Part shown: in pieces, positions 19,650 to 30,613 of the stretch
Layout of the letters: every line of letters begins with the position of its first letter
Position numbering within the stretch: the stretch's first letter is position 1
NCBI RefSeq assembly: GCF_004293625.1
Contig: NZ_CP033040.1
Coordinates: 62,001 to 126,000, forward strand
Length of the DNA: 64,000 nucleotides
Direction: 5' to 3'
DNA from: Thiomicrorhabdus indica
GTDB lineage: Bacteria > Pseudomonadota > Gammaproteobacteria > Thiomicrospirales > Thiomicrospiraceae
Notes under the pieces: model-generated
The model's input: the letters and a program-made list of their open reading frames with translations, nothing else
Database searches by the model: none
What the model was told of the DNA's origin: nothing
Translations under genes and position numbers: made by a program

Positions 19650-19898
19650 TTTGGATAAAGTGTGTTGTTTTGTGGATAAATACCAAATTTTACAATAATC
19701 AAAATTTTATCCCCAAAACACCCACATCTATCCACAGGGCTTTTAACTAGGGTTGTTACCAAGCTTATTCACAAGTTAACTTATTGATATATGAAATTTA
19801 TTCTTATTTATCTACAAAAGTTGTACACAACAAGAGTAATAAAAACAAAGTAAACTATATAAAAGATATATTCTTTAACAGCCTGTGAATTACTCACA
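19650..19898. other. DnaA-box cluster with IHF consensus (candidate oriC-, datA- or DARS-like locus)
   Basis: In a 395-bp AT-rich gap between a nitroreductase and oxyR there are two exact matches to the DnaA box TTATNCACA: TGTGGATAA at 19671-19679 (reverse) and TTATTCACA at 19765-19773. One-mismatch copies lie at 19650-19658, 19707-19715, 19728-19736, 19808-19816, 19884-19892 and 19890-19898. AATCAAAATTTTA at 19697-19709 fits the IHF consensus WATCAANNNNTTR exactly and sits between the boxes. Very AT-rich DNA (19780-19880) follows. No GATC site is visible. Chance expectation for one perfect box in this length is roughly 0.02. Confidence 0.55.
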
Positions 19899-19921
19899 AA
19901 TTGAAAACGAAAGGTAAATAA

Positions 19922-20848
19922 ATGACATTAAGTGAATTGAAGTATATTGTTGCGGTTGCCAAGGAAAAGCACTTTCGTAAAGCTTCAGAAACCTGCTTTG
20001 TTAGTCAACCAACGCTCAGTGTGGCTGTAAAGAAACTCGAAGAAGAATTAGACATCACCATTTTTGAAAGACGCAAACAAGATTTGATTGTGACGCCTAT
20101 TGGCAAAAAAGTTATTGCCCTTGCAGAAGAAATACTTGAAAAAGCAGATGACATCAAAACCCTTGCTAAAGAATCTCAAGGAGATTTATCGTCGCAATTA
20201 CGGATTGGTGCAATCTATACAATTGGCCCTTATTTGCTTCCACGACTTCTGCCGGAATTTCAAAAAGTCGCTCCTAATATTCCTCTGATCATTGAAGAAA
20301 ATTTTACGAGTGTCTTAGTCGAAAAACTGCATTCAGGTGAACTCGATCTTGTGATCCTTTCTTTGCCTTTTGAAGAAAATAATATTGAAACTCAACCACT
20401 TTACAGCGAACCTTTTAAAGTGATTGTGCCAAATACGCATCCACTAGCGGACGTCGATAAACCTTTGAGTTTAAAAGAAATGGAAAAGGAAACAGTTCTA
20501 CTTCTTGGTGCAGGACATTGTTTTAGAGATCAAGTTTTAGAATCGTATCCTAATTTTATGCACTTGAATCACCACAGCGACCGTCTTCAAAAAACCTTTG
20601 AAGGCAGCTCTTTGGAAACGATTCGTTACATGGTATCTTCAGGCGTTGGAATTTCTGTTTTTCCATGTTCATCTCTGTCTGACAGAGACAAAGGGTTGTT
20701 TAAAATTAAAGAGCTTAAAGAAGATCAAAGTTCCAGTCGTGTTGTGGCTTTGGCTTGGAGAAAAACGTTTCCAAGAACAGAAGTTTTAGAATTATTTAAT
20801 CAAGCCTTATCCAAAATAAACTTGCCTTGTACGAACCCAATTAAATAA
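19922..20848 (+). CDS. oxyR: LysR-type regulator, OxyR family, lacking the resolving cysteine
   Basis: 308-residue LysR-type regulator with an N-terminal winged HTH (E-L-K-Y-I-V-A-V-A to E-R-R-K-Q-D) and an effector domain of the hydrogen-peroxide sensor OxyR. The peroxidatic cysteine is present as Cys200 in L-L-L-G-A-G-H-C-F-R-D-Q, matching Cys199 of E. coli OxyR. The position of the partner Cys208 is Tyr209, so the classical intramolecular disulfide cannot form. katG, the usual OxyR target, is 5 kb downstream. mlaA follows after 35 bp on the same strand. Family assignment rests on the G-H-C-F-R-D-Q block; peroxide sensing itself is inferred. Confidence 0.85.
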   Translation: MTLSELKYIVAVAKEKHFRKASETCFVSQPTLSVAVKKLEEELDITIFERRKQDLIVTPIGKKVIALAEEILEKADDIKTLAKESQGDLSSQLRIGAIYTIGPYLLPRLLPEFQKVAPNIPLIIEENFTSVLVEKLHSGELDLVILSLPFEENNIETQPLYSEPFKVIVPNTHPLADVDKPLSLKEMEKETVLLLGAGHCFRDQVLESYPNFMHLNHHSDRLQKTFEGSSLETIRYMVSSGVGISVFPCSSLSDRDKGLFKIKELKEDQSSSRVVALAWRKTFPRTEVLELFNQALSKINLPCTNPIK

Positions 20849-20883
20849 AATGGCAGAAATGAAATTTTAGGACCTTTTTATTC

Positions 20884-21711
20884 ATGTTATCCATGCAGAA
20901 AAATCTATTAACAGCCACATTGAGTGTTGGATTACTTGCCCCCCACATGACCGTCTTGGCAGAATCGAAACACAACAGCCCTTCATTCGACTTTGACAGT
21001 TTAGAAGTTGTCTACCCAGAAAACTTTAAGAAGTCCTCTGCAATCAGCTCTAATGACCCCTATGAGTCATTTAATCGTCGTATGTTGGATTTCAATTTGA
21101 GTTTTCATGACTCAGTCGGTAAACCTTTGATCAAAGGTTATCGTTCCATTCCAAGCCCTATTCGGACCGCTGGTGAAAATTTTCTGAATAACCTTGGGCA
21201 ACCTTTATCAATGCTTAACAGCTTTTTGCAAGGTAATGTGGAAGATGGCCTGAGCACGCTAATGAGATTTTCCATCAATAGCACTTTTGGCTTACTTGGA
21301 ATTTTAGATATTGCCACTGAAGCTGGGCTTAACGATAAAGATGAAGACTTTGGACAAACGCTTTATGTTTGGGGTGTTTGGAATGAAGCAAATTATGTTG
21401 TAGTCCCGTTTCTAGGGCCAACTACCACACGAGATATTTTTGGAAAAGTGGAAAGTAGTGTTGATCCAATCTATTATCAAAATGGCTTGGAAAGCACTTA
21501 TGCTTTGGATGATGAATTTAATGAAAAAGCTAAGGTTTTTATGGCTGATGGAGTCGTCAGTTATAACAGGGCAGAACCTTTAATTTCGACCTTGGAAAAT
21601 CAAATTGATCCGTACTTATTTGCGCGTGAAGCCTACATTCAGAATAGAGTGAATGCGATTTACAATGGGAAGCCACCAATGCCTAAAATCGAAGATGATT
21701 TTTTTGAATAG
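20884..21711 (+). CDS. mlaA: MlaA (VacJ)-family protein without a lipobox
   Basis: Member of the MlaA family, the outer-membrane component that removes mislocalised phospholipids from the outer leaflet. 275 residues with the family blocks D-P-Y-E-S-F-N-R-R near residue 58, N-N-L-G-Q-P-L-S, G-D-x-G-Q-T-L-Y-V-W-G-V (here D-E-D-F-G-Q-T-L) and P-F-L-G-P-T-T-T-R-D. The N-terminus is a signal peptide ending V-L-A before E-S, with no cysteine anywhere in the protein, although most MlaA proteins are lipoproteins. No mlaBCDEF genes are in the window. TTAGGA is a ribosome site for the ATG at 20884; a second in-frame ATG at 20893 is possible. Confidence 0.88.
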   Translation: MLSMQKNLLTATLSVGLLAPHMTVLAESKHNSPSFDFDSLEVVYPENFKKSSAISSNDPYESFNRRMLDFNLSFHDSVGKPLIKGYRSIPSPIRTAGENFLNNLGQPLSMLNSFLQGNVEDGLSTLMRFSINSTFGLLGILDIATEAGLNDKDEDFGQTLYVWGVWNEANYVVVPFLGPTTTRDIFGKVESSVDPIYYQNGLESTYALDDEFNEKAKVFMADGVVSYNRAEPLISTLENQIDPYLFAREAYIQNRVNAIYNGKPPMPKIEDDFFE

Positions 21712-21805
21712 TTAAGTCTGGCAGATTTTTTAATGGCCAAAATATAACCGGCCGGTCAAAAATGTAAGTAGAAAAGAAAGTACCAATAGTAAAAAAGCTA
21801 ACAAA

Positions 21806-21845
21806 AAACGCTCCAATCTCATTGAGAAAAGGAGCGTTTACTTTT
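21806..21845. terminator. Bidirectional terminator between mlaA and nhaA
   Basis: The stem AAACGCTCC (21806-21814) / GGAGCGTTT (21831-21839) is followed by a T tract on the plus strand and by TTTTTT on the minus strand. It serves the convergent mlaA and nhaA. Confidence 0.85.
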
Positions 21846-21877
21846 TTAGAACCTGATAACTTTTGATTTGCCTTGGT

Positions 21878-23260
21878 TTACTCTGGTTTGTAATCAGGAG
21901 CTGGTTTGGCGATAAATCTTAGCCATACTAAACCAATGATTGCGGCCATTAACGAAGCGACTAAAATACCGGTTTTAGCTTCTACCAGCATCATTCCTGG
22001 ATTTGTCCAAGCCAGTTCAGCAATGAAAATTGACATGGTAAAACCAATCCCCGCTAAAAATGCGGTTCCAAACAACTGATTCATTGATGCGCCACTTGGT
22101 AGTCTGGCAATCCCTAGTTTAATCATTAACCATGCCACTCCAAAGACACCAATCAGTTTTCCAAGAACTAATCCGCTGATCACTCCAGAAGCAACTGGTT
22201 CCATTACAATCGTGCCCATTTCCGACCAGTTAATCGCCACACCGGCATTTGCAAGTGCAAATATTGGAATAATGAAAATTCCAACCGGAAGGTGAAGACT
22301 GTTTTCTAAACGAATCGACGGTGGCTGAACTTGTTTCACGCTCGATTCCATTTGCGTCAATAGACCTTCTTGTTGTTCACAAAGTTGATAATTTGGATGT
22401 GATTGATCGGTTTTTTTGTAACGCGCCACTAAGTCATCAATATGCGCAGAGAAAAAGCGTGGATTAAATTTTGGACGTGTTGGAATCGCCAATGCGGTCA
22501 AAATCCCTGCTATGGTCGCATGAACACCTGATGACAGCATTGCAGACCACATTAGAACCCCGATAACCACATAAGGCAGAACGCGATAAACACCTGCACG
22601 GTTCATGGCAATTAAAACCCCAAACAGTGCAAAAGCAATTAAGAGGGCAGTTGTATTGATTTCGGCTGTATAGAACAATGCAATGACTGTTACGGCACCC
22701 AAATCATCGACAATTGCCAAAGCAACTAGGAAGGTCACTAAAGCTGGTGGCACACGTTTACCTAAAATGACTAAGGCACTGATAGCAAAAGCAATGTCGG
22801 TTGCCATCGGAATTCCCCAACCATTGACTGCTTCGGTGCCATAAGTGAAATACACATAAAACAGTGCTGGGAAAACCATTCCCCCGACTGCCGCTCCAAT
22901 AGGCAAAATTGCATTTTTCGGGTCTGATAATTCGCCAACTAAGATTTCGCGCTTAATTTCTAAACCGACCAAAAAGAAGAAAATTGCCATTAAGGCATCG
23001 TTGATCCAGTGATGGAGCGTTAATTTGACATTAGTTTCCCCAAAGCTAAAACCAAAATAGGTATGAAAAAAATGCTTATAGGCTTCAGCATAGGCATCAC
23101 TATTTGCTAGAAACAGTGCTAACAGCGTCATTAAAATCAAAATTGCACCGGTAGTCATTTGATGATGCAAGAATGATTGGAAAGGGGTCACAACTTTTTT
23201 AAACGGTTGTTCCCAAGGCGACTTTAAATGAAAGTCGTGGTTTGAAAAGGGGTTATGCAT
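21878..23260 (-). CDS. nhaA: Na+/H+ antiporter NhaA
   Basis: Inner-membrane electrogenic Na+/H+ antiporter for pH and sodium homeostasis. 460 residues against 388 in E. coli; the extra length is an N-terminal tail and a hydrophilic insert of about 50 residues (A-R-Y-K-K-T-D-Q to S-S-V-K-Q-V) in a cytoplasmic loop, as seen in many marine bacteria. The ion-binding aspartates are intact: A-T-D155-I-A-F and I-V-D185-D186-L-G-A. It starts 40 bp after the GGDEF-EAL gene on the same strand and may be transcribed with it. Confidence 0.95.
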   Translation of the reverse strand: MHNPFSNHDFHLKSPWEQPFKKVVTPFQSFLHHQMTTGAILILMTLLALFLANSDAYAEAYKHFFHTYFGFSFGETNVKLTLHHWINDALMAIFFFLVGLEIKREILVGELSDPKNAILPIGAAVGGMVFPALFYVYFTYGTEAVNGWGIPMATDIAFAISALVILGKRVPPALVTFLVALAIVDDLGAVTVIALFYTAEINTTALLIAFALFGVLIAMNRAGVYRVLPYVVIGVLMWSAMLSSGVHATIAGILTALAIPTRPKFNPRFFSAHIDDLVARYKKTDQSHPNYQLCEQQEGLLTQMESSVKQVQPPSIRLENSLHLPVGIFIIPIFALANAGVAINWSEMGTIVMEPVASGVISGLVLGKLIGVFGVAWLMIKLGIARLPSGASMNQLFGTAFLAGIGFTMSIFIAELAWTNPGMMLVEAKTGILVASLMAAIIGLVWLRFIAKPAPDYKPE

Positions 23261-23300
23261 AAATGAGTTCCTGTTATAGCCGATAAAATTATCTTATCTG

Positions 23301-25808
23301 CTATTTTACTGATTCTCGTAGAAAAATTCTAAAAGAGTCAGAATCTACCGGCCGGCTAATAAAATAACCCTGAACTAAATCGCAATTTAGTTCATTAAGA
23401 ATTTCAATGGTCTGTTCGTTTTCAACCCCTTCTGCTGTAACGGTTAATCCTAGGTTGTGCCCTAAATCAATAGTGGAGTGAACAATCGCTAAATCATTCT
23501 GGTCTTGATTGATTTCTTGGATAAAGGACTTATCAATTTTAAGTTCGTTGACTGGCAGACGTTTTAAATAAGCAAGTGATGAAAAACCAGTTCCAAAATC
23601 ATCGATTGATATTTTTATTCCCAATTGATTCAGTTGATTTAGCTGGATCAGCGATAAATTCAGGTTTTCCATCATCACGCTCTCAGTGATTTCCAGAATA
23701 AGATATCGGTATTCGAGTTTATTTTGGTCGAGTAAGTTTTTGATTTCAAAACTCAGTTCTTCATTGGCCAAATCAGTGACAGACAGATTAACTGCAACCG
23801 ATATCTTATAGCCTTGTTTATGCCACTGGGCACACTCAGAAATTGCCTTATTTAAAATTTGTAGGGTCAGTTTATGAATAACTCCGATGCGTTCTGCTGC
23901 ATCAATGACTTTTTCTGGTGAAATAAATCCAAGAGTAGGGTGGTTCCAGCGCAATAAGGCTTCACAGGCAACTATTTTTTGGTTTTTGAGCTCAATTTTC
24001 GGCTGATAATAGGCTTCGAGTTGCTCTGCTTCGATTGCATTTACCAAATCTTGTGTAAGCAACATACGCTCTTTACTGTAAATATTTTCGTTTGAGTCGT
24101 AAAAACTAAAACTGGCTCGCTGGCGTTTGGCTGCATACATTGCCATATCTGCATATTGCAAGAGATTTTCGGCATTTTGGCTGTCTTTAGGATAAACCGC
24201 CATGCCAATGCTCAATCCCACATTAATCGATTCGTTATCAACGATAAAAGGTTGTTCTAAACTCTCTATGATTTTACGCACCAATTGTTTTGCATTATCA
24301 GGATCTGTTTTAGGCAGTAGCAAGGCAAATTCATCGCCACCTAATCGTGCCAAGGTATCTGATTTGCGAATTAAGCTTTGAATTCGGTTTGAAACTTTAA
24401 TTAGCAATTGATCACCCGCAGAATGTCCAAGAGTGTCATTGATTTCTTTGAAGTAATCCAAATCCATAAAACACAGAATAAATTGGCCATTTTCTCTGTC
24501 GCCAGAAAGCAATTGATATTCCAATCGCTGACTCAATGCAAAACGGTTAGGTAGTCCTGTTAAATGGTCATGCATAGCTTGATGTTCCAGCGCTTTTTGT
24601 CTTTCAGTAACCTCCTGATCCATTTGCTGGTAGGCATCAAGTAGATTAGCTATTTCCAATGTTTTCGCTGCACCAATTTCAGGGCTAGAAATATCAATTG
24701 CTTTGGATTTTAACGCTTGAGAAATTTGACGAATAGGGGAAAAAACCATCCAATCCAATGAGATGAGAATAAAACCGATAAATAGAAAAAGAAGTGTGAT
24801 TAACCCAAAAATTAGGTAGTAAAAAAAGGTGTCGCTTTTTTGTAATTGATGATCAATATTCTGTTTTTCAGTGCGCAGAGTGGTTTCCAAAAGATTCAAA
24901 TCAAGAGTGATGGTTTTCATGACTGGAAAAATTCTATTTTTCATAATCATGGTGTCACTTCGCCATTCTCCGTGTTCTGAAATTTCTCGCATGATTAAAA
25001 AATTATCAAGCCATTTTTGACTCAGTTTTTCAATACTGTTTAAAATTTCTTCTGCTTCAAAGCTATCTTCGTTTTGATAGAGTTTTTTAAGTTTTTTCAG
25101 GCTTTGCATAAAAATATCATGAAAATCATTCAGGCTTTTTCCTTGATCTTTGAGTATTTCAATTGAAAAACTTGCCAAACGATTTGTCATATAAATACGG
25201 GTTTGTGAAATCGCTTTTATCCAATTCAGATGGGTTTTTATTAGCTCTGGATAGAGTTGTTCTGAAGTAGGGGTTAAACTTTCTGATTCGATTTCGCGTT
25301 TCAGAATTTCAAATCCAGAATTAATTTTATCTTGCTGAATTTCCATCTCATTCGCAGAAATATCCATCGCTGGATATTGCTTATTAATATCTTTTCGGTA
25401 CTCGACTAGGCGCTTTACTTCGATGTTGAGAGATTTGAATTTTTCAAGTAATGGCAGAACTTTTTGAGTTAAAGGGATATGAAACTCGTGTTCAGATTTA
25501 AGTAATATTTTGAGTAAGTTGATGGAAGAGTTTGTGTTGGTATCAATTTTATGGAGCAAATCCTCATTAATTGGATCTAAAAGAAATAGATTAATATCTT
25601 TATTAATACTCAGTAGGTTATTTCTAGTTTCATCAATTTTCGATTGCTCTTCTAAAACGCCTTGATAGGCGTTTGTGACAGCCTGCTTCGTTGAAAGTAT
25701 ATTGAGGTAGCTGATTGCAATGATAAAAACAACAATTAAACCTATAAATAAAGTTGTTTTTAAATATCTTTTTCGCAAGCTGGGCGGGGTTTTGTAGATT
25801 GGAACCAT
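23301..25808 (-). CDS. Membrane-bound GGDEF-EAL c-di-GMP protein
   Basis: 835-residue c-di-GMP turnover protein. TM1 at about 14-34 and TM2 at about 328-350 enclose a large helical periplasmic sensor domain of unknown ligand. The GGDEF domain (about 405-575) has the exact active site R-L-G-G-D-E-F and an intact inhibitory I-site R-K-S-D five residues before it. The EAL domain (about 585-835) keeps C-E-A-L-L-R-W, the D-D-F-G-T-G-F-S-S loop and A-E-G-V-E-N. Both activities are therefore possible; which dominates cannot be read from sequence. Divergent from katG. Confidence 0.93.
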   Translation of the reverse strand: MVPIYKTPPSLRKRYLKTTLFIGLIVVFIIAISYLNILSTKQAVTNAYQGVLEEQSKIDETRNNLLSINKDINLFLLDPINEDLLHKIDTNTNSSINLLKILLKSEHEFHIPLTQKVLPLLEKFKSLNIEVKRLVEYRKDINKQYPAMDISANEMEIQQDKINSGFEILKREIESESLTPTSEQLYPELIKTHLNWIKAISQTRIYMTNRLASFSIEILKDQGKSLNDFHDIFMQSLKKLKKLYQNEDSFEAEEILNSIEKLSQKWLDNFLIMREISEHGEWRSDTMIMKNRIFPVMKTITLDLNLLETTLRTEKQNIDHQLQKSDTFFYYLIFGLITLLFLFIGFILISLDWMVFSPIRQISQALKSKAIDISSPEIGAAKTLEIANLLDAYQQMDQEVTERQKALEHQAMHDHLTGLPNRFALSQRLEYQLLSGDRENGQFILCFMDLDYFKEINDTLGHSAGDQLLIKVSNRIQSLIRKSDTLARLGGDEFALLLPKTDPDNAKQLVRKIIESLEQPFIVDNESINVGLSIGMAVYPKDSQNAENLLQYADMAMYAAKRQRASFSFYDSNENIYSKERMLLTQDLVNAIEAEQLEAYYQPKIELKNQKIVACEALLRWNHPTLGFISPEKVIDAAERIGVIHKLTLQILNKAISECAQWHKQGYKISVAVNLSVTDLANEELSFEIKNLLDQNKLEYRYLILEITESVMMENLNLSLIQLNQLNQLGIKISIDDFGTGFSSLAYLKRLPVNELKIDKSFIQEINQDQNDLAIVHSTIDLGHNLGLTVTAEGVENEQTIEILNELNCDLVQGYFISRPVDSDSFRIFLRESVK

Positions 25809-26070
25809 GAAGACAAATTTTAATGAATTTTTGAGTGAGTTGACTTCATCCTAAGATAAATTGGCAAAAATACAAACAAATTTTATTTAATTGAGCCCAT
25901 ATAGAACTATTACCTTATATTGTTGAATTTTATAGTTTTATTAAAAATAATTAATTTTATTAATTTCTGAAGTTGTATCAGAATAAAAACTGTGAATGTT
26001 ACCGGCCGGTAAAAAAAACAAAACAATAAACCGGTCAAAAATATCATTTTTCTCAAAACCAATTTTTTAG

Positions 26071-28254
<2,184 letters not shown>

Positions 28255-28298
28255 TTTAACTTAGTTTATTGGGTTTTATGACGTTCAAAATTGATATG

Positions 28299-28327
28299 AA
28301 AAACGGTGCTTTGAGCGCCGTTTTTTG
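28299..28327 (+). terminator. Rho-independent terminator of katG
   Basis: AAACGGTGC pairs with GCGCCGTTT (one G-T pair) around a short loop and runs into TTTTTT. Confidence 0.85.
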
Positions 28328-28419
28328 ATTTTATTCACTCTAAAAATCACTATATTTGTTGCTTTTTAGAGTGCAAATGCCAAAGTGAAATCGGGTTTGA
28401 GGTTCTATAATAGTGTGTT

Positions 28420-29370
28420 TTGATTCTAAGTGAATGTTTCCTCTTGAACCCAAATAGGCACCCTGCTCAATATTATCGATTGGCTTATTTTTTACTGGCA
28501 CTGGCTGCTTTATTCTGGGCTGGTAATTTTGTGCTGGCACGCGCGATGCACGCCAATATTCCGCCGATTGGTCTAGCGTTTTGGCGCTGGTTCGCAGTGG
28601 CGGTGTTTATTGTGCCTTGGGCGTGGCAAGATTTAAAAAAACAGTGGCCGATTATGAAAGCGCATGCTGGTTTTATGTTGGCGTTGGGAATTTTGAGTGT
28701 CGGTGCGTTCAATACGCTGGTTTACATCGGTTTACAAACGACTTCGGCAGTGAATGCGTTGTTACTGTTGTCTTCCGTACCGGTGTTTATCTTGTTGATG
28801 TCTCCAGTAATTCTCGGTCACCGCTTGAATGCGTATCAAATAATGGGCATGGTGGTTTCCGGTTCCGGTGTTTTATTGGTTTTAACACAAGGCAAGCTAC
28901 TAGCTCTAGCAGATTTTGGGCACGATGCAGGGCTGCTTTGGGTATTAACGGGCGTTATTAGCTGGGCGCTCTATTCCGTGTTGTTGCATAAATTGCCGAA
29001 AGGCATCGGCGGCAGCGGTTTCTTTGCGGTGACGGTATTGGTCGGGGTATTTGGGTTGTTACCGTTTTACGCTTGGGAAAGCGTTGTGCAGCAGCGACCG
29101 ATAACGTTTATCACCGATTTTTGGCTGACGGTGGCTTACGTCGCTTTTTTCGCTTCTATTCTAGCGTATATGTTTTGGAACAAAGCGGTGGATATGATTG
29201 GCGCGGAACGCGCTGGCGGGTTTATTCATTTGATGCCGGCGTTCGGTTTGATGTTATCGGCGTTGTTGTTAGACGAAGCCATTACCGTTGCTGCTTTGTT
29301 GGGATTGGGGCTGATTTTTGCCGGTTTAGTTTTGGCGGCGGGTAAATCGATATGGCGCAAATCGGCTTAG
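28420..29370 (+). CDS. EamA (DMT superfamily) transporter
   Basis: 316-residue inner-membrane transporter with ten helices in two EamA repeats, of the drug/metabolite exporter family; the substrate is not predictable. The first repeat starts with F-L-L-A-L-A-A-L-F-W-A-G-N-F-V-L-A-R. No ATG lies before TM1: TTG at 28420 or TTG at 28444 must serve as start, and neither has a strong ribosome site. TATAAT at 28406-28411 just upstream may be a -10 element. Codon use is richer in G/C-ending codons than in neighbouring genes and the gene has no ACCGGCCGGT copy, which may indicate transfer. Confidence 0.85.
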   Translation: MILSECFLLNPNRHPAQYYRLAYFLLALAALFWAGNFVLARAMHANIPPIGLAFWRWFAVAVFIVPWAWQDLKKQWPIMKAHAGFMLALGILSVGAFNTLVYIGLQTTSAVNALLLLSSVPVFILLMSPVILGHRLNAYQIMGMVVSGSGVLLVLTQGKLLALADFGHDAGLLWVLTGVISWALYSVLLHKLPKGIGGSGFFAVTVLVGVFGLLPFYAWESVVQQRPITFITDFWLTVAYVAFFASILAYMFWNKAVDMIGAERAGGFIHLMPAFGLMLSALLLDEAITVAALLGLGLIFAGLVLAAGKSIWRKSA

Positions 29371-29674
29371 ATCGAAATAGAAGAAACGTAAAGCCGAAAT
29401 ATTAATAGATTATTTTCCAATCATATTTTTTGATTTTGGCATCGGTAGTCTGCCGATTGCCGAAAAAACTCAGAAACTTTTGTCCAAAGAAAACTGGCTG
29501 TCTACTCAAGCCGAAAACGGTTCTACGATGCTTTACAGCAATAGAAAATTTTTTATGAGAAAAAACGCGCATAATAAATCTATTTAAGTGAGTTAAAAGC
29601 ACTATATTTAGTGGTTTTTACAATGTTTTTTGCTAAAGTAATCTATTTCGAATCCCGTTTTTTAAGGAATTGTT
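29371..29674. other. 304-bp intergenic region without a gene
   Basis: AT-rich; a 66-codon minus-strand frame (29402-29602) has no recognisable domain or ribosome site. Only the AAGGAA ribosome site of the GNAT gene is interpretable. Confidence 0.5.
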
Positions 29675-30175
29675 TTGAACTTACATCTTATACCGATTGA
29701 GACTCAAACGCAGATTGAACAGCTCGCTCGGCTTGCTAAATCCATTTGGGAACAACATTTCACGCCAATCATCGGTGACGAGCAGGTGGACTATATGTTG
29801 ACCCATTTTCAGAGTGCTGAGGCGATTCGGCAACAAATTCGTGACGGCGCTCTATATTTTGTCGCACACACCGAACAAGGTCAGCAAAGCTATATGGCAG
29901 TGATTCCGTCGGTGGAAAAAGGCAAAGCCATGTTAAGCAAGTTGTATGTGGAGCATTCGGCTCGTGGAACGGGTATTGGCAAAGCGTTGCTGACGCATGC
30001 TGAAAAAGTTACGCGTGATTTGCGATTGAATGCTTTGTGGCTGACGGTCAATCGTTTTAACGACGATACGATTGCCTGGTATAAACGCCAAGGGTTTTCT
30101 GTAGTGGATGAGCAGAAAAAAGATATCGGTAATGGCTTTTTTATGGACGATTTGATTATGGAAAAAACGGTTTAG
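29675..30175 (+). CDS. GNAT-family N-acetyltransferase
   Basis: 166-residue acetyltransferase fold. The acetyl-CoA pyrophosphate loop is S-A-R-G-T-G-I-G-K-A-L-L (R-x-x-G-x-G/A), preceded by the K-L-Y-V-E strand; W-L-T-V-N-R-F-N-x-x-T-I-A-W-Y-K-R-Q-G-F is the typical C-terminal half. The substrate is unknown. Translation starts at TTG (29675) with AAGGAA 6-8 bases upstream. The HhH gene follows after 14 bp. Confidence 0.88.
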   Translation: MNLHLIPIETQTQIEQLARLAKSIWEQHFTPIIGDEQVDYMLTHFQSAEAIRQQIRDGALYFVAHTEQGQQSYMAVIPSVEKGKAMLSKLYVEHSARGTGIGKALLTHAEKVTRDLRLNALWLTVNRFNDDTIAWYKRQGFSVVDEQKKDIGNGFFMDDLIMEKTV

Positions 30176-30189
30176 CCAAGGAGGATAAG

Positions 30190-30432
30190 GTGGCGTTTTC
30201 GGAAGCGGAAAAAGAAACTCTATTGGCTTTGAAAGGAGTCGGTCCAACCGTAGTTAAGCGGATTGAAGAAATTGGTATTGACTCATTTGAGGTGCTGGCC
30301 ACTTATCAGGGGGAAGAGATTGTAGAAACAGTCGCATCCATGTTGCGGACTACTTGCTGGAAGAACAGCCCACAGGGTTTAGAAGCTATTAATGCTGCGA
30401 TTGATTGCGCTAAACAGCATAAAGATGCGTAG
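30190..30432 (+). CDS. Small helix-hairpin-helix protein
   Basis: 80-residue protein with a helix-hairpin-helix motif (L-K-G-V-G-P-T-V-V-K-R-I-E-E-I-G-I) of the kind that grips the DNA backbone. The rest is helical with one W-K-N-S-P-Q-G segment. It starts at GTG with a very strong AAGGAGG ribosome site 5-6 bases upstream, 14 bp after the GNAT gene. Function unknown; DNA binding is inferred from the motif. Confidence 0.75.
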   Translation: MAFSEAEKETLLALKGVGPTVVKRIEEIGIDSFEVLATYQGEEIVETVASMLRTTCWKNSPQGLEAINAAIDCAKQHKDA

Positions 30433-30559
30433 CGATTGCAACTTCTCAAATTCAAAGCTTGAAACGTAAACGGCTAGATTAAAAGCTTAAGTAGGAATGT
30501 GTCGTTTGACAAAGGTGTATCGATTAGCTTTCATGACAGTAAATGAGTTTTTACAGGAC

Positions 30560-30586
30560 AAAAAAAGCCCGCAAAATACGGGCTTA
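30560..30586 (-). terminator. Terminator of the 5'-nucleotidase gene
   Basis: On the minus strand AAGCCCGTATTTTGCGGGCTT is followed by a run of T. The 6-7 bp GC-rich stem lies 27 bp past the stop codon at 30614. Confidence 0.85.
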
Positions 30587-30613
30587 AAAGTGGTTTTAAC
30601 ACAGAGTTAACTA

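Noticed and set aside
19650-19898. Calling the DnaA cluster oriC outright
   Set aside because: dnaA/dnaN/mnmG are absent, and the genes to its left run mostly toward it instead of away. A datA/DARS-type site is equally possible.
29402-29602. Minus-strand 66-codon frame
   Set aside because: No ribosome site, no recognisable domain, biased composition.
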